A stretch of 64,000 bases of DNA from Streptomyces sp. CB03234 (GTDB lineage Bacteria; Actinomycetota; Actinomycetes; Streptomycetales; Streptomycetaceae): contig NZ_LIYH01000001.1 in NCBI RefSeq assembly GCF_001905885.1, positions 372,001 through 436,000 of the forward strand. The letters run 5' to 3'. Under the pieces are notes generated by a model. That model saw only the letters and a program-made list of their open reading frames with translations, did no database searches and was not told the DNA's origin. Made by a program: the position numbers and the translations under genes. The stretch's first letter is position 1. Every line of letters starts with the position of its first letter. This document shows, piece by piece, positions 35,826-43,092 of the stretch.

Positions 35826-36053
35826 GTGGACAAGAAGAACGCCCTGCGCGCCGGCGCCGTCGCGGCCGGTACGACGCTGATGATGCTGCTCATGTCGTCC
35901 CCCGCGCTCGCGCTCACCCGCGACGACGGTGACGACCCGGGTCCCGGCCTGAGCGTGGCCGAGACCCTCGGCCTGTACGTCGCCGCCCCGATCGTGCTCT
36001 TCGCGGTGATCGCGGGCCTGGTCATGGTGCTCGACAAGTCCAAGAAGGTCTGA
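35826..36053 (+). CDS. Small membrane protein with signal-like N-terminus, 75 aa
   Basis: The GTG at 35826 opens a 75-residue protein with two hydrophobic segments: AGAVAAGTTLMMLLMSSPALALT (signal peptide or first helix) and LGLYVAAPIVLFAVIAGLVMVL before a basic end DKSKKV. The middle is acidic (RDDGDDPGPG). A TACGTT hexamer ends 6 bases before the GTG and no Shine-Dalgarno is present, consistent with a leaderless mRNA. It is 20 bases after malQ and followed by a strong terminator. The family is not recognised; it is a plausible envelope component. Confidence 0.75.
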   Translation: MDKKNALRAGAVAAGTTLMMLLMSSPALALTRDDGDDPGPGLSVAETLGLYVAAPIVLFAVIAGLVMVLDKSKKV

Positions 36054-36071
36054 GGACCTCCTCCTCTTTCG

Positions 36072-36095
36072 GAAGCTCTTTCCGAAGCTCTTTCC
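36072..36095. repeat. 12-bp direct repeat GAAGCTCTTTCC x2
   Basis: Two adjacent copies (36072-36083, 36084-36095) lie between the stop at 36053 and the terminator stem, whose first bases (GAAGG) resemble a partial third copy. Confidence 0.7.
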
Positions 36096-36137
36096 GAAGG
36101 CGCTGCCCGGCGTGACACCCCGCCGGGCAGCGCCTTC
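36096..36137. terminator. Strong bidirectional terminator hairpin
   Basis: A perfect 17-bp stem (36096-36112 with 36121-36137, arms GAAGGCGCTGCCCGGCG and its complement) encloses an 8-base loop TGACACCC. It sits between the convergent small membrane protein and marR genes. T-rich sequence lies on the side serving the minus-strand gene. Confidence 0.85.
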
Positions 36138-36143
36138 GCGCGC

Positions 36144-36659
36144 TCAGGCCCCGCCCGTGGCCGCGAGCAGCTTGCGCAGCAGGCCCGCCAGCTGTTCGGC
36201 TTCCTGGGCGTCCAGGGCCGACTCCAGGGCCTCCCGCTGGACCGCGAGCCCGGCTGTCACGGCCTCGTCCACCAGCTCGCGCCCGCGTGCGCTGAGCGTC
36301 ACCCGCAGGCCGCGCCGGTCGTGCGGATCGGGGCTGCGGCTCAGCAGCCCGGCCCGCTCCAGCTTGTCCAGCCGCCCCGTCATGCCGCCCGTCGTCAGCA
36401 TGAGCGTCGCCGACAGCTCGCGCGGGGAGAGCGTGTACGGCTCGCCCGAGCGCCGCAGCGTCGCCAGCACGTCGAACTCTCCGCGTGAGATGCCGAAGGG
36501 CGCGTACGCCTTGTCCATGCGGGCGGCCATGGTGCTGCTCAGCCGGTAGATCCGCCCGTAGACCGCCATCGGAACGGTGTCCAGGTCGGGGCGTACGACC
36601 GCCCACTGGGCGGTGATCGCGTCGACGGGGTCCTGGGGCCGGGGTGTCGAGGAGGTCAT
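36144..36659 (-). CDS. MarR-family transcriptional regulator
   Basis: The 171-residue protein is a winged-helix MarR regulator: MAVYGRIYRLSSTMAARMDKAYAPFGISRGEFDVLATLRRSGEP, recognition region LSPRELSATLMLTTGGMTGRLDKLERAGLL, and wing RSPDPHDRRGLRVTLSARG. The start is ATG 36659; an upstream in-frame extension reads through the operator and is unlikely. It is divergent from an EamA exporter with inverted repeats between them, so it probably represses that exporter and itself in response to a small molecule. Confidence 0.92.
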   Translation of the reverse strand: MTSSTPRPQDPVDAITAQWAVVRPDLDTVPMAVYGRIYRLSSTMAARMDKAYAPFGISRGEFDVLATLRRSGEPYTLSPRELSATLMLTTGGMTGRLDKLERAGLLSRSPDPHDRRGLRVTLSARGRELVDEAVTAGLAVQREALESALDAQEAEQLAGLLRKLLAATGGA

Positions 36660-36690
36660 GGCGGCAGTGTGAACCCCGTGTCCCTCGTTC

Positions 36691-36707
36691 GCAAGAAAGA
36701 TGCTTGC
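36691..36707. promoter_or_regulatory. Inverted repeat GCAAG-N7-CTTGC near marR start
   Basis: GCAAG (36691-36695) and CTTGC (36703-36707) form a short palindrome between the divergent marR and EamA genes, close to the marR start. It may be a second regulator site or part of the marR promoter region. Confidence 0.4.
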
Positions 36708-36712
36708 AAGCG

Positions 36713-36734
36713 AGTAGCTTAGGGCTAAGCTACT
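36713..36734. promoter_or_regulatory. MarR operator candidate, 9-bp inverted repeat
   Basis: AGTAGCTTA (36713-36721) and TAAGCTACT (36726-36734) are perfectly complementary with a GGGC spacer, and a third half site AAGCTACTT follows at 36742-36750. MarR proteins typically bind such 16-22-bp palindromes. The element lies about 33 bases upstream of the exporter ATG and 54 from the marR ATG. Confidence 0.75.
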
Positions 36735-36766
36735 TATCGCCAAGCTACTTGAAGGGGGATGGCCCG

Positions 36767-37693
36767 ATGTCCCGCAAGGCTGCCGTCATAGGTCTCACCG
36801 CCCTCGCGCCCGTCTCGTGGGGCTCCACCTACGCCGTCACCACCGAGTTCCTGCCGCCGGACCGGCCGTTGTTCACCGGGCTGATGCGCGCGCTGCCCGC
36901 CGGGCTGGCGCTGCTGGCGCTCACCCGGACGCTGCCGCGCGGCGCCTGGTGGTGGAAGTCGGCGGTTCTGGGGGCGCTGAACATCGGGGCGTTCTTCCCG
37001 CTGCTGTTCCTGGCCGCGTACCGCCTGCCGGGCGGTGTGGCCGCCGTCGTCGGCTCGGTCGGGCCGCTCTTCGTCGTCGGACTCGCCGCCCTGCTGCTGG
37101 GCGACCGGCCCGGCGCGCGGTCCCTGCTCGCCGCCGTCGCCGCCGCGTTCGGGGTCGGCCTCGTCGTGCTCGAGGCGGGCGCGGCTTTCGACCTCGTGGG
37201 CGTGGCCGCCGGGCTCGCGTCCTCGGCGGCCATGTCGGCGGGCACGGTGCTCGCCAAGCGGTGGGGCCGCCCCGAGGGGGTCGGCCCGCTGGTGCTGACC
37301 GGCTGGCAGCTCAGTGCGGGCGGGCTGCTGATCGCGCCCGTCGCCTTCCTGGTGGAGGGCGCGCCGCCGGCCCTCGACGGGCGGGGCGTCGCGGGCTACG
37401 CGTACCTCGCGCTCGCCAACACCGCCGTCGCGTACTGGCTCTGGTTCCGCGGCATCGAGCGGCTGACGGCGACCTCCGTCACGCTCCTCGGCCCGCTCTC
37501 GCCGATCACCGCGGCCGTCATCGGGTGGGCGGCGCTCGGCCAGGCGCTGGGGGCGGTCCAGGTGGCCGGGATGGTGATCGCCTTCGGGGCGACGCTCGCC
37601 GGACAGTGGACGCCGCGCCAACCGTTCAATACTTCTGAAAGGAAGAGTGAGAAAGTTTCGATGGACCTAAGTGATGTGGCGGTGCGACGGTAG
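36767..37693 (+). CDS. EamA/DMT-family exporter
   Basis: The 308-residue protein has about ten predicted membrane helices in two EamA repeats (VIGLTALAPVSWGSTYAVTTEFLP; TALVLTGWQLSAGGLLIAPVAFL-like VLTGWQLSAGGLL) and ends with a polar tail. The start is ATG 36767, 8 bases after GAAGGGGG. DMT transporters export amino acids, nucleosides or drugs; the substrate is unknown. Divergent control by the adjacent MarR is likely. A second EamA gene follows after 51 bases. Confidence 0.9.
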   Translation: MSRKAAVIGLTALAPVSWGSTYAVTTEFLPPDRPLFTGLMRALPAGLALLALTRTLPRGAWWWKSAVLGALNIGAFFPLLFLAAYRLPGGVAAVVGSVGPLFVVGLAALLLGDRPGARSLLAAVAAAFGVGLVVLEAGAAFDLVGVAAGLASSAAMSAGTVLAKRWGRPEGVGPLVLTGWQLSAGGLLIAPVAFLVEGAPPALDGRGVAGYAYLALANTAVAYWLWFRGIERLTATSVTLLGPLSPITAAVIGWAALGQALGAVQVAGMVIAFGATLAGQWTPRQPFNTSERKSEKVSMDLSDVAVRR

Positions 37694-37744
37694 GTCCCGC
37701 AACCGAGCGAGACCCCCTGGCGGGGAGAGAGGCAAGGGACAACC

Positions 37745-38692
37745 GTGGCAGTCCTGGACCACGTCCGTACCGATGAGCTCCCTGAGCTCGACGAGCCGAC
37801 GACCGGGAGGGGAGTGGTCGTCCGGGCCTCCGGCCTCGGCCTGCTCCTCGCGGTCGTCGCGACGGTCGTCTGGTCGGGCAGCTTCGTGACCTCCCGGGCC
37901 CTCCACGACTCCGTCCCACCCGTCCAGGCCGCCTTCTGGCGGTGGGTCGTCGCGATCCTCGCCGTCGCCCCCTTCGCCGCCCACCGGGCCTGGCAGCAGC
38001 GGCACCTGATCCGGCGTCACCTCGGCTTCGTCGCCCTCGCCTCACTCCTCGGCGTCACCGTCTACAACACCCTCGTCAACCAGGCCGGCCTCACCACCTC
38101 CGCCGGCACCATGGGCATGGTCATGGCCGCGTCCCCCGTCCTGATGGCGGTGTACGAGAGGATCGGCGGCGCCCGGCTCGGCCCGCGCCGTCTGACCGGC
38201 ATGCTGATCGCCTGCGCTGGTGTACTGCTCCTGGTCGGCAAGGGCTCCCTGGTGCCGGACCTGGCCGCCGGGGACCTGTGGAGCGTGGCCGCCGCGGTCT
38301 GTTTCGCCTCGTACAGTGCCCTGCTCAAGCGGCGGCCGGCCGAACTGGGCGGACCGGCCTTCCTCTTCGCCACTTTCGTGCTGGGCGCGCTGATGCTGCT
38401 GCCGGTGTACGGGATCAGCCTCGCCGCGCAGGGCGGATTCGAGCCCACGGCCGGGACCGTCGGCCCGCTGCTGTACGTCGGGGTCTTCTCCTCCGCCCTC
38501 GCCTTCTTCGCCTGGAACAAGGCGATCGCGCTGATCGGCGCGGCCCGCGCGGGAGTCGTGTACTACCTCCAGCCGGTGTGCGTGGCGCTGCTGTCCTGGG
38601 CGCTGATCGACGAGGCGATGGGGCCGCTGCAGTTCCTGTGCATGGGGCTGATCCTGGGCGGTGTGGTCCTCGGGACCGCCAGGGGGCGCTGA
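37745..38692 (+). CDS. Second EamA/DMT-family transporter
   Basis: The 315-residue protein starts at GTG 37745 and has an N-terminal cytoplasmic stretch of about 35 residues, then ten helices with EamA motifs (VVATVVWSGSFVTSRALHDSVPPVQAAFWRW; LLGVTVYNTLVNQAGLTTSAGTMGMVMAASPVLMA). The C-terminal repeat ends LGGVVLGTARGR. It is only distantly similar to its upstream neighbour, so the pair is not a recent duplication. Both may be on one mRNA under MarR control. Confidence 0.9.
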   Translation: MAVLDHVRTDELPELDEPTTGRGVVVRASGLGLLLAVVATVVWSGSFVTSRALHDSVPPVQAAFWRWVVAILAVAPFAAHRAWQQRHLIRRHLGFVALASLLGVTVYNTLVNQAGLTTSAGTMGMVMAASPVLMAVYERIGGARLGPRRLTGMLIACAGVLLLVGKGSLVPDLAAGDLWSVAAAVCFASYSALLKRRPAELGGPAFLFATFVLGALMLLPVYGISLAAQGGFEPTAGTVGPLLYVGVFSSALAFFAWNKAIALIGAARAGVVYYLQPVCVALLSWALIDEAMGPLQFLCMGLILGGVVLGTARGR

Positions 38693-38766
38693 ACGGGCGT
38701 GAGGGCCTCGCCCCGCCGGTGGTCGGGCGGTGGGGGAGGCCGTCACGGGCATGTGCGACGAGGCGG

Positions 38767-39114
38767 TCAGCAGGGCGCGACGTACCAGACCGGATTCCCG
38801 TTGTGGCCGGCGCTCGCGGAGTACGCGCCCGGCGTGGTGAAGATCGTGTTCCGGTTCCGTTCGGCGCGGGGGTTCTTCAGCACGTTGCCGCGGCCGTCGT
38901 CGCCGCTGTCACCGCTGTCACCGTTGTCGTCCTTGCCGTCGTCCTTGCCGTTGTCCTTGCCGTCGTCGTCCGGGTCCGTCGTCACCGCCCGGACGGTGGC
39001 GTCCTGCCGGTCGCCCCCGCCGGTCGCGGCGGTCGCGGTGGCGGAGAGCCCGAGCGTCGTGGCGAGAAGAGCCATGGCCGCGACCAGTGCGGCGGTCAAC
39101 TTGCGCAGTGCCAT
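38767..39114 (-). CDS. Small secreted Asp/Gly-rich protein, 115 aa
   Basis: The protein begins with a signal peptide MALRKLTAALVAAMALLATTLGLSATATA, followed by a DPDDDGKDNGKDDGKDDNGDSGDSGDDG stretch of alternating Asp, Gly, Lys and Asn that could bind calcium. It ends with a short C-terminal region with a single cysteine (VWYVAPC). The ATG at 39114 follows GGGGAAAT. It is divergent from a LysR gene, a common arrangement for a regulator and its target. Family not recognised. Confidence 0.7.
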   Translation of the reverse strand: MALRKLTAALVAAMALLATTLGLSATATAATGGGDRQDATVRAVTTDPDDDGKDNGKDDGKDDNGDSGDSGDDGRGNVLKNPRAERNRNTIFTTPGAYSASAGHNGNPVWYVAPC

Positions 39115-39241
39115 GCGGATTTCCCCCTATGGAGTTCCGTGCCGGATGCCCACGCTCTTGCGCCGGGCATGCCAAGGAGTCTCCATGTCGGCAATGGCGT
39201 GCGGCAACCGGTATCGCCTCTGATGTCCTGGAGACGCCAAA

Positions 39242-39265
39242 GGCCCTCCTTGGGCGAGGAAGGCC
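39242..39265. promoter_or_regulatory. Imperfect inverted repeat in LysR/secreted-protein intergenic region
   Basis: GGCCCTCCT (39242-39250) and AGGAAGGCC (39257-39265) pair with one mismatch around TGGGCG. The site is 28 bases upstream of the LysR ATG and could be an operator for LysR or the start of a small hairpin. Function is inferred only from position. Confidence 0.35.
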
Positions 39266-39293
39266 GGATAAATCCTTGTGTAGGTTGCGGGGC

Positions 39294-40196
39294 ATGACCG
39301 AGTGGGACATCAAGAAGCTCCAGATCCTCCGCACCCTGCGTGACCGGGGCACGGTGACCGCCACCGCGGAGGCGTTGCTGATGACCCCTTCGGCCGTGTC
39401 GCAGCAGCTGACCAACCTCTCCAAGCAGCTCGGGGTGCGGCTGCTGGAGGCGCACGGGCGGCGCGTGCGCCTCACGGACGCGGCACAGCTGGTGCTGCGT
39501 CACGCCGAGGTGGTGTTCGCGCAACTGGAGCGGGCCGACGCCGAGTTGGCCGGGTATCTCCAGGGCGAGGCGGGCGAGGTGCGGGTGGGGGCCTTCTCCA
39601 CCGCCGTACCCGCGCTGGTCGTGCCGGCCGTGCTGCGGCTGCGCACCGCGCACCCGGGCCTGGAGGTGCGGGTGCGGGAGGCCGAGGCCGCCGAGGCGTA
39701 CGAGCTGCTGTCGGCCGGGCAGGTGGACCTGGCGCTGTCCCTGGCGGCGCACGCCCCGACCGCCAGGGACCCCAAGTTCAGCCGCGTACCGCTGCTGGCG
39801 GACCCGCTGGACGTGGCCCTTCCGGCGGGGCACGCGCTGGCGGGGGCACCGGGGCTGCGGCTGGCCGACCTTTCGGGGGAGCGGTGGATCTTCGGCGGCA
39901 GCGGGCCCTGGTCGGAGATCACCAGGGCGGCGTGCGAGGCGGCCGGGTTCGTGCCGGAACAGGCGCACTCGGCCGCCGGGTGGACGGCGATCCTGGCGAT
40001 GGTGGAGGCCGGGATGGGCATCGCGCTGGTGCCCCGCATGGCGGCCGCGGAGCGCGTTTCGGGCGTGGTGATGCGGGTCCTGGAGGCCGACCAGCCGCGC
40101 CGCCATGTCGTGGCGGCGGTGCGCCGTGGCGCGGAGACCGCCCCTGCCGTCTCCCGGCTGCTGGCGGCGCTGCGGGAAGTGGCGGCACGGCGGTAA
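39294..40196 (+). CDS. LysR-family transcriptional regulator
   Basis: The 300-residue protein has the N-terminal LysR helix-turn-helix (LQILRTLRDRGTVTATAEALLMTPSAVSQQLTNLSKQLGVRLLEAHGRRVRLT) and a two-lobed substrate domain (RVGAFSTAVPALVVPAVLRLRTAHPGLEVRVRE; AHSAAGWTAILAMVEAGMGIALVPRM). A TAGGTT hexamer ends 7 bases before the ATG and there is no ribosome site, so translation may be leaderless. It is divergent from the Asp-rich secreted protein. Confidence 0.93.
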   Translation: MTEWDIKKLQILRTLRDRGTVTATAEALLMTPSAVSQQLTNLSKQLGVRLLEAHGRRVRLTDAAQLVLRHAEVVFAQLERADAELAGYLQGEAGEVRVGAFSTAVPALVVPAVLRLRTAHPGLEVRVREAEAAEAYELLSAGQVDLALSLAAHAPTARDPKFSRVPLLADPLDVALPAGHALAGAPGLRLADLSGERWIFGGSGPWSEITRAACEAAGFVPEQAHSAAGWTAILAMVEAGMGIALVPRMAAAERVSGVVMRVLEADQPRRHVVAAVRRGAETAPAVSRLLAALREVAARR

Positions 40197-40212
40197 CGGT
40201 CCGGGCCGTCGG

Positions 40213-40229
40213 GGGCGGCGGAGCCGCCC
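40213..40229. terminator. Short GC hairpin between convergent lysR and tetR genes
   Basis: GGGCGGC (40213-40219) pairs with GCCGCCC (40223-40229) across a 3-base loop in the 42-base gap between two convergent genes. No T-run follows, as is usual in Streptomyces. Confidence 0.5.
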
Positions 40230-40238
40230 GGAGGTGGG

Positions 40239-40886
40239 TCAGCGGGGGTGGGCGAGGCCCAGGAGCAGGTTGTCGGCGGCGGCCTTGATCTGGTCGACCG
40301 TTCGCGCGCCGTCCCGTGTCAGATGGTTCACCAGGCTCGGCATGAACGGGGCGAGCAGCATGTGGGCCAGCAGGGACGCGTCGGCCTCCGGGCGGATGCG
40401 GGTGACGAGCACCGCCACGTGCGTGTGCATGGTCGCGTACGCGCCGCTGCTGTAGCGGGCGCTCGGTGCCGCCGCCTCCGCCGCGAGCATCATGTCCAGC
40501 TGGTCGGCGACGCGGTCGGCCAGCGCGTGCAGGAAGGCGCGCAGCCGCTCGAGGGGCGGGGCGTCCGGGCCCAGCGGGGGCGGGCCGGTCATGAACGCCT
40601 CCTGGAACTGCTTCTCCCGCTCGTCGAGGAGCGCGAACAGCAGCTGGGCGACATCCCCGAAGCGGCGGTAGACCGTGCCCACGCCGATACCGGTCTCGTG
40701 CGCGACCGCGTTCATCGTCAGCGCGTCCGGCCCCTTCTCGGCGACGATCCGCGCGGCCGCCTCCAGGATCCGGCGGCGGTTGTCGGCGGCGTCCGCCCGC
40801 TCGGCGCGGAGGGGACGTCCTGCGCGCTCCGCGGTGGGTCCGCCCGCGAGCGGGAGGTGGGCGCGCGGCGGCTGCGGCTGGTCCAT
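40239..40886 (-). CDS. TetR-family transcriptional regulator
   Basis: The 215-residue protein has a TetR DNA-binding domain (RRRILEAAARIVAEKGPDALTMNAVAHETGIGVGTVYRRFGD, about 36-78) after a short N-terminal tail, and an all-helical ligand domain. I use the ATG at 40886; an upstream in-frame extension would run through the operators. It is divergent from a WrbA-like quinone reductase with three similar 18-bp palindromes between them, so it should repress both in the absence of a ligand, probably an electrophile or quinone. Confidence 0.92.
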   Translation of the reverse strand: MDQPQPPRAHLPLAGGPTAERAGRPLRAERADAADNRRRILEAAARIVAEKGPDALTMNAVAHETGIGVGTVYRRFGDVAQLLFALLDEREKQFQEAFMTGPPPLGPDAPPLERLRAFLHALADRVADQLDMMLAAEAAAPSARYSSGAYATMHTHVAVLVTRIRPEADASLLAHMLLAPFMPSLVNHLTRDGARTVDQIKAAADNLLLGLAHPR

Positions 40887-40906
40887 GTTTCCAGCATAAC
40901 CCCCGT

Positions 40907-40924
40907 AGCGGAAAACTATCCGGT
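40907..40924. promoter_or_regulatory. TetR operator copy 1
   Basis: AGCGGAAAACTATCCGGT is an imperfect 18-bp palindrome, 21 bases upstream of the TetR start. It matches copies 2 and 3 at most positions. Confidence 0.7.
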
Positions 40925-40946
40925 TCTTCACCCCAACCCCTTGCCG

Positions 40947-40964
40947 AGCGGATTGCTATCCGCT
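40947..40964. promoter_or_regulatory. TetR operator copy 2
   Basis: AGCGGATTGCTATCCGCT is the best palindrome of the three copies (AGCGGAT..TATCCGCT). It reaches the putative -35 box of the wrbA-like gene and starts 40 bases after copy 1. Confidence 0.75.
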
Positions 40965-40993
40965 TAACTGCTTCTCGACAGCAAGCGGATAGT
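40964..40993 (+). promoter_or_regulatory. Putative promoter of wrbA-like gene
   Basis: TTAACT (40964-40969) and GATAGT (40988-40993) are separated by 18 bases. The -35 touches operator copy 2 and the -10 lies within copy 3, so bound TetR would block RNA polymerase. Confidence 0.45.
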
Positions 40994-41001
40994 TATCCGG
41001 T
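40984..41001. promoter_or_regulatory. TetR operator copy 3
   Basis: AGCGGATAGTTATCCGGT is an 18-bp near-palindrome starting 37 bases after copy 2 and 25 bases upstream of the wrbA-like ATG. Confidence 0.72.
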
Positions 41002-41026
41002 CAGTGTCTCCCGAAGGGCTCGCGTC

Positions 41027-41641
41027 ATGTCTCCCAAGATCGCCGTGGTCTACTACTCCGCCACCGGCAACGTCCACACCCTCGCCGAGGCCGTCGCTGA
41101 GGGCGCGGAGAAGGCCGGCGCCGAGGTCCGCCTCCGCCGGGTCCCGGAGTTGGCGCCCGACGCGGCCATCGACTCGCTGCCGGCATGGCGCGAACACGTC
41201 GACGCCACGCGGCACGTGGAGGTGGCCACGCTCGACGACCTCTCCTGGGCCGACGCCTACGCCTTCGGCACGCCGACCCGGTACGGCAATGTGTCCTCGC
41301 AGCTCAAGCAGTTCCTCGACACCACCGGCGGGCTGTGGCAGCAGGGCACCTTCGTCGACAAGCCCGCCACCGGCTTCGTCAGCGCCGCCAACACGCACGG
41401 CGGCAACGAGTCCACGCTGCTCGCCCTCTACAACACCTTCCACCACTGGGGCTCGCTGATCGTGTCCCCCGGCTTCACCGACCCGGCGGTGTACGCGGCG
41501 GGCGGGAACCCCTACGGCACGGCCCACGCCTCCGCTGCCGGTGCCCCGGGCGACGAGGTGCTCGACGCCGCCCGCCACCAGGGGCGACGGCTGGCCGGCA
41601 TCACCGCCCGGCTTCTTTCAGCAGGACTTAATGACCAGTGA
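41027..41641 (+). CDS. WrbA-like NAD(P)H:quinone oxidoreductase
   Basis: The 204-residue flavodoxin-fold protein begins MSPKIAVVYYSATGNVHTLAEAVAEGAEKAGAEVRLRRVPE, the FMN phosphate-binding loop of WrbA. It continues with FGTPTRYGNVSSQLKQFLDTTGGLW and ASTHGGNE-like ANTHGGNESTLLALYNTFHHWG, both characteristic of the family. WrbA reduces quinones by two electrons in the cytoplasm and protects against redox cycling. The TetR gene and operators upstream predict quinone- or electrophile-inducible expression. Confidence 0.93.
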   Translation: MSPKIAVVYYSATGNVHTLAEAVAEGAEKAGAEVRLRRVPELAPDAAIDSLPAWREHVDATRHVEVATLDDLSWADAYAFGTPTRYGNVSSQLKQFLDTTGGLWQQGTFVDKPATGFVSAANTHGGNESTLLALYNTFHHWGSLIVSPGFTDPAVYAAGGNPYGTAHASAAGAPGDEVLDAARHQGRRLAGITARLLSAGLNDQ

Positions 41642-41689
41642 AGAAACTTCCACTGGACCTGACCGGTCCGGCGGCGGGAGAGTCGGTGC

Positions 41690-42832
41690 ATGACCTTCGA
41701 CGCCAGCCTCACCGGCCCGGACCAGGACCCGCACGCCAACGACGCCGCGCCCTACGGCGGCGGTGACCCCTACGCCGACTACCGCGCCGGTGACTTCCCG
41801 TTCACCGAGCTGGTCGACCTGGCCGACCGCCGCCTGGGCGCCGGAGTCGTCGCCGCCAACGACGAGTTCTTCGCCGAGCGCGAGAACCTCCTGGTCCGTG
41901 AGCGCGCCGTGTTCGACCCCGAGCACTTCGGGCACAAGGGCAAGATCATGGACGGCTGGGAGACCCGCCGCCGACGCGGCACCGACGCCGAGAACCCCTT
42001 CCCGGCCCCGGAGGACCACGACTGGGCGATCGTCCGCCTCGGCGCCCCCGGCGTCATCCGCGGCATCGTGGTCGACACCGCCCACTTCCGTGGCAACTAC
42101 CCGCAGCGCGTGTCCATCCAGGCCACCTCCGTCCCCGGCTCGCCCAGCCCCGAGCAGCTGCTCGCCGACGACGTGAAGTGGGAGGAGCTCGTCCCGCCCA
42201 CCCCCGTACGCGGCCACGCCGCCAACGGCTTCGAGATCGGCGCCGAACGCCGCTTCACCCACCTGCGGCTGTGCCAGCACCCCGACGGCGGCATCGCTCG
42301 CCTCCGCGTCCACGGCGAGGTCGTGCCCGACCCCGAGTGGCTGGAGCTGCTCGGCACGATCGACCTCGCCTCCGTACTCAACGGCGGGGCGTACGAGGAC
42401 GCGTCGGACAAGTTCTACTCCTCGCCCACCCAGATCATCCTGCCCGGCACGTCCCGCAAGATGGACGACGGCTGGGAGAACCGCCGCCGCCGGGTGCGCG
42501 GCACCAACGACTGGGTGCGCTTCCGGCTCGCCGCCCAGGGCGCCATCCGGGCCGTCGAGATCGACACCGCGTACCTCAAGGGCAACTCCGCCGGCTGGAT
42601 CGCCCTCCAGGGCCGTGACGGCGAGAGCGGCGAGTGGTTCGAGATCATCCCGCGCACCAGGCTCCAGCCCGACACCCTGCACCGGTTCACGCTGCCCGAG
42701 CGGGCCGTCGCCACCCACGTCCGGCTCGACGCCTTCCCGGACGGCGGCATCGCCCGGATGCGCCTGCACGGTTCGCTCACCGACGAGGGCGCGGCCGCGC
42801 TGCGCGCCCGCTGGGCCGAGCTGAACGGCTGA
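41690..42832 (+). CDS. alc: Allantoicase
   Basis: The 380-residue protein hydrolyses allantoate to ureidoglycolate and urea in purine catabolism. Two homologous allantoicase repeats are visible: GKIMDGWETRRRRG with VVDTAHFRGNYP in the first, and RKMDDGWENRRRRV with EIDTAYLKGNSAGW in the second. The length is normal for the family. The ATG at 41690 follows GGGAGAG. No allantoinase, urease or uricase gene lies in the window, so it is separated from the rest of the pathway. A GC-rich hairpin follows its stop. Confidence 0.95.
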   Translation: MTFDASLTGPDQDPHANDAAPYGGGDPYADYRAGDFPFTELVDLADRRLGAGVVAANDEFFAERENLLVRERAVFDPEHFGHKGKIMDGWETRRRRGTDAENPFPAPEDHDWAIVRLGAPGVIRGIVVDTAHFRGNYPQRVSIQATSVPGSPSPEQLLADDVKWEELVPPTPVRGHAANGFEIGAERRFTHLRLCQHPDGGIARLRVHGEVVPDPEWLELLGTIDLASVLNGGAYEDASDKFYSSPTQIILPGTSRKMDDGWENRRRRVRGTNDWVRFRLAAQGAIRAVEIDTAYLKGNSAGWIALQGRDGESGEWFEIIPRTRLQPDTLHRFTLPERAVATHVRLDAFPDGGIARMRLHGSLTDEGAAALRARWAELNG

Positions 42833-42840
42833 CCGGCCTC

Positions 42841-42883
42841 CGCCCGGCGGGCGGCCGCGCACCGATCGCCCACCCGCCGGGCG
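42841..42883 (+). terminator. GC-rich hairpin after allantoicase gene
   Basis: CGCCCGGCGGG (42841-42851) and CCCGCCGGGCG (42873-42883) form an 11-bp stem with a 21-base loop just after the stop at 42832. No T-run follows. Confidence 0.55.
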
Positions 42884-42987
42884 GGCTTCACCACGTCCCG
42901 GCCGACCGAGGGGTGCCCCACAGGGGAGGGCGCCCCTCGTTCCGGTTCTGTCAGGTCAACTCGCGCAGAATGTGGCCCTTTTGCGCG

Positions 42988-43033
42988 TGAGTATGCTCAA
43001 ACACTGAGTGACGGAGGACTTTTTTCAGTCACT
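42988..43033. promoter_or_regulatory. Inverted repeats upstream of the methyltransferase-terpene synthase pair
   Basis: A 12-base element TGAGTATGCTCA (TGAG..CTCA arms, 42988-42999) is followed by AGTGAC (43007-43012) and GTCACT (43028-43033), which flank GGAGGACTTTTTTCA. The nested ACTGA/TCAGT arms could form a hairpin in the leader. These are the clearest regulatory candidates for the terpene operon; no regulator is adjacent on that strand. Confidence 0.45.
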
Positions 43034-43092
43034 TCTGGGCAGAGTGGGGCGGCCGATGAACACCCCCACATGACCGCAGGACCGGAGAACCG

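Noticed and set aside
36660..36743. Upstream extension of MarR (28 residues)
   Set aside because: It would place coding sequence over the 9-bp inverted repeat operator and has no ribosome site; ATG 36659 gives a normal MarR length.
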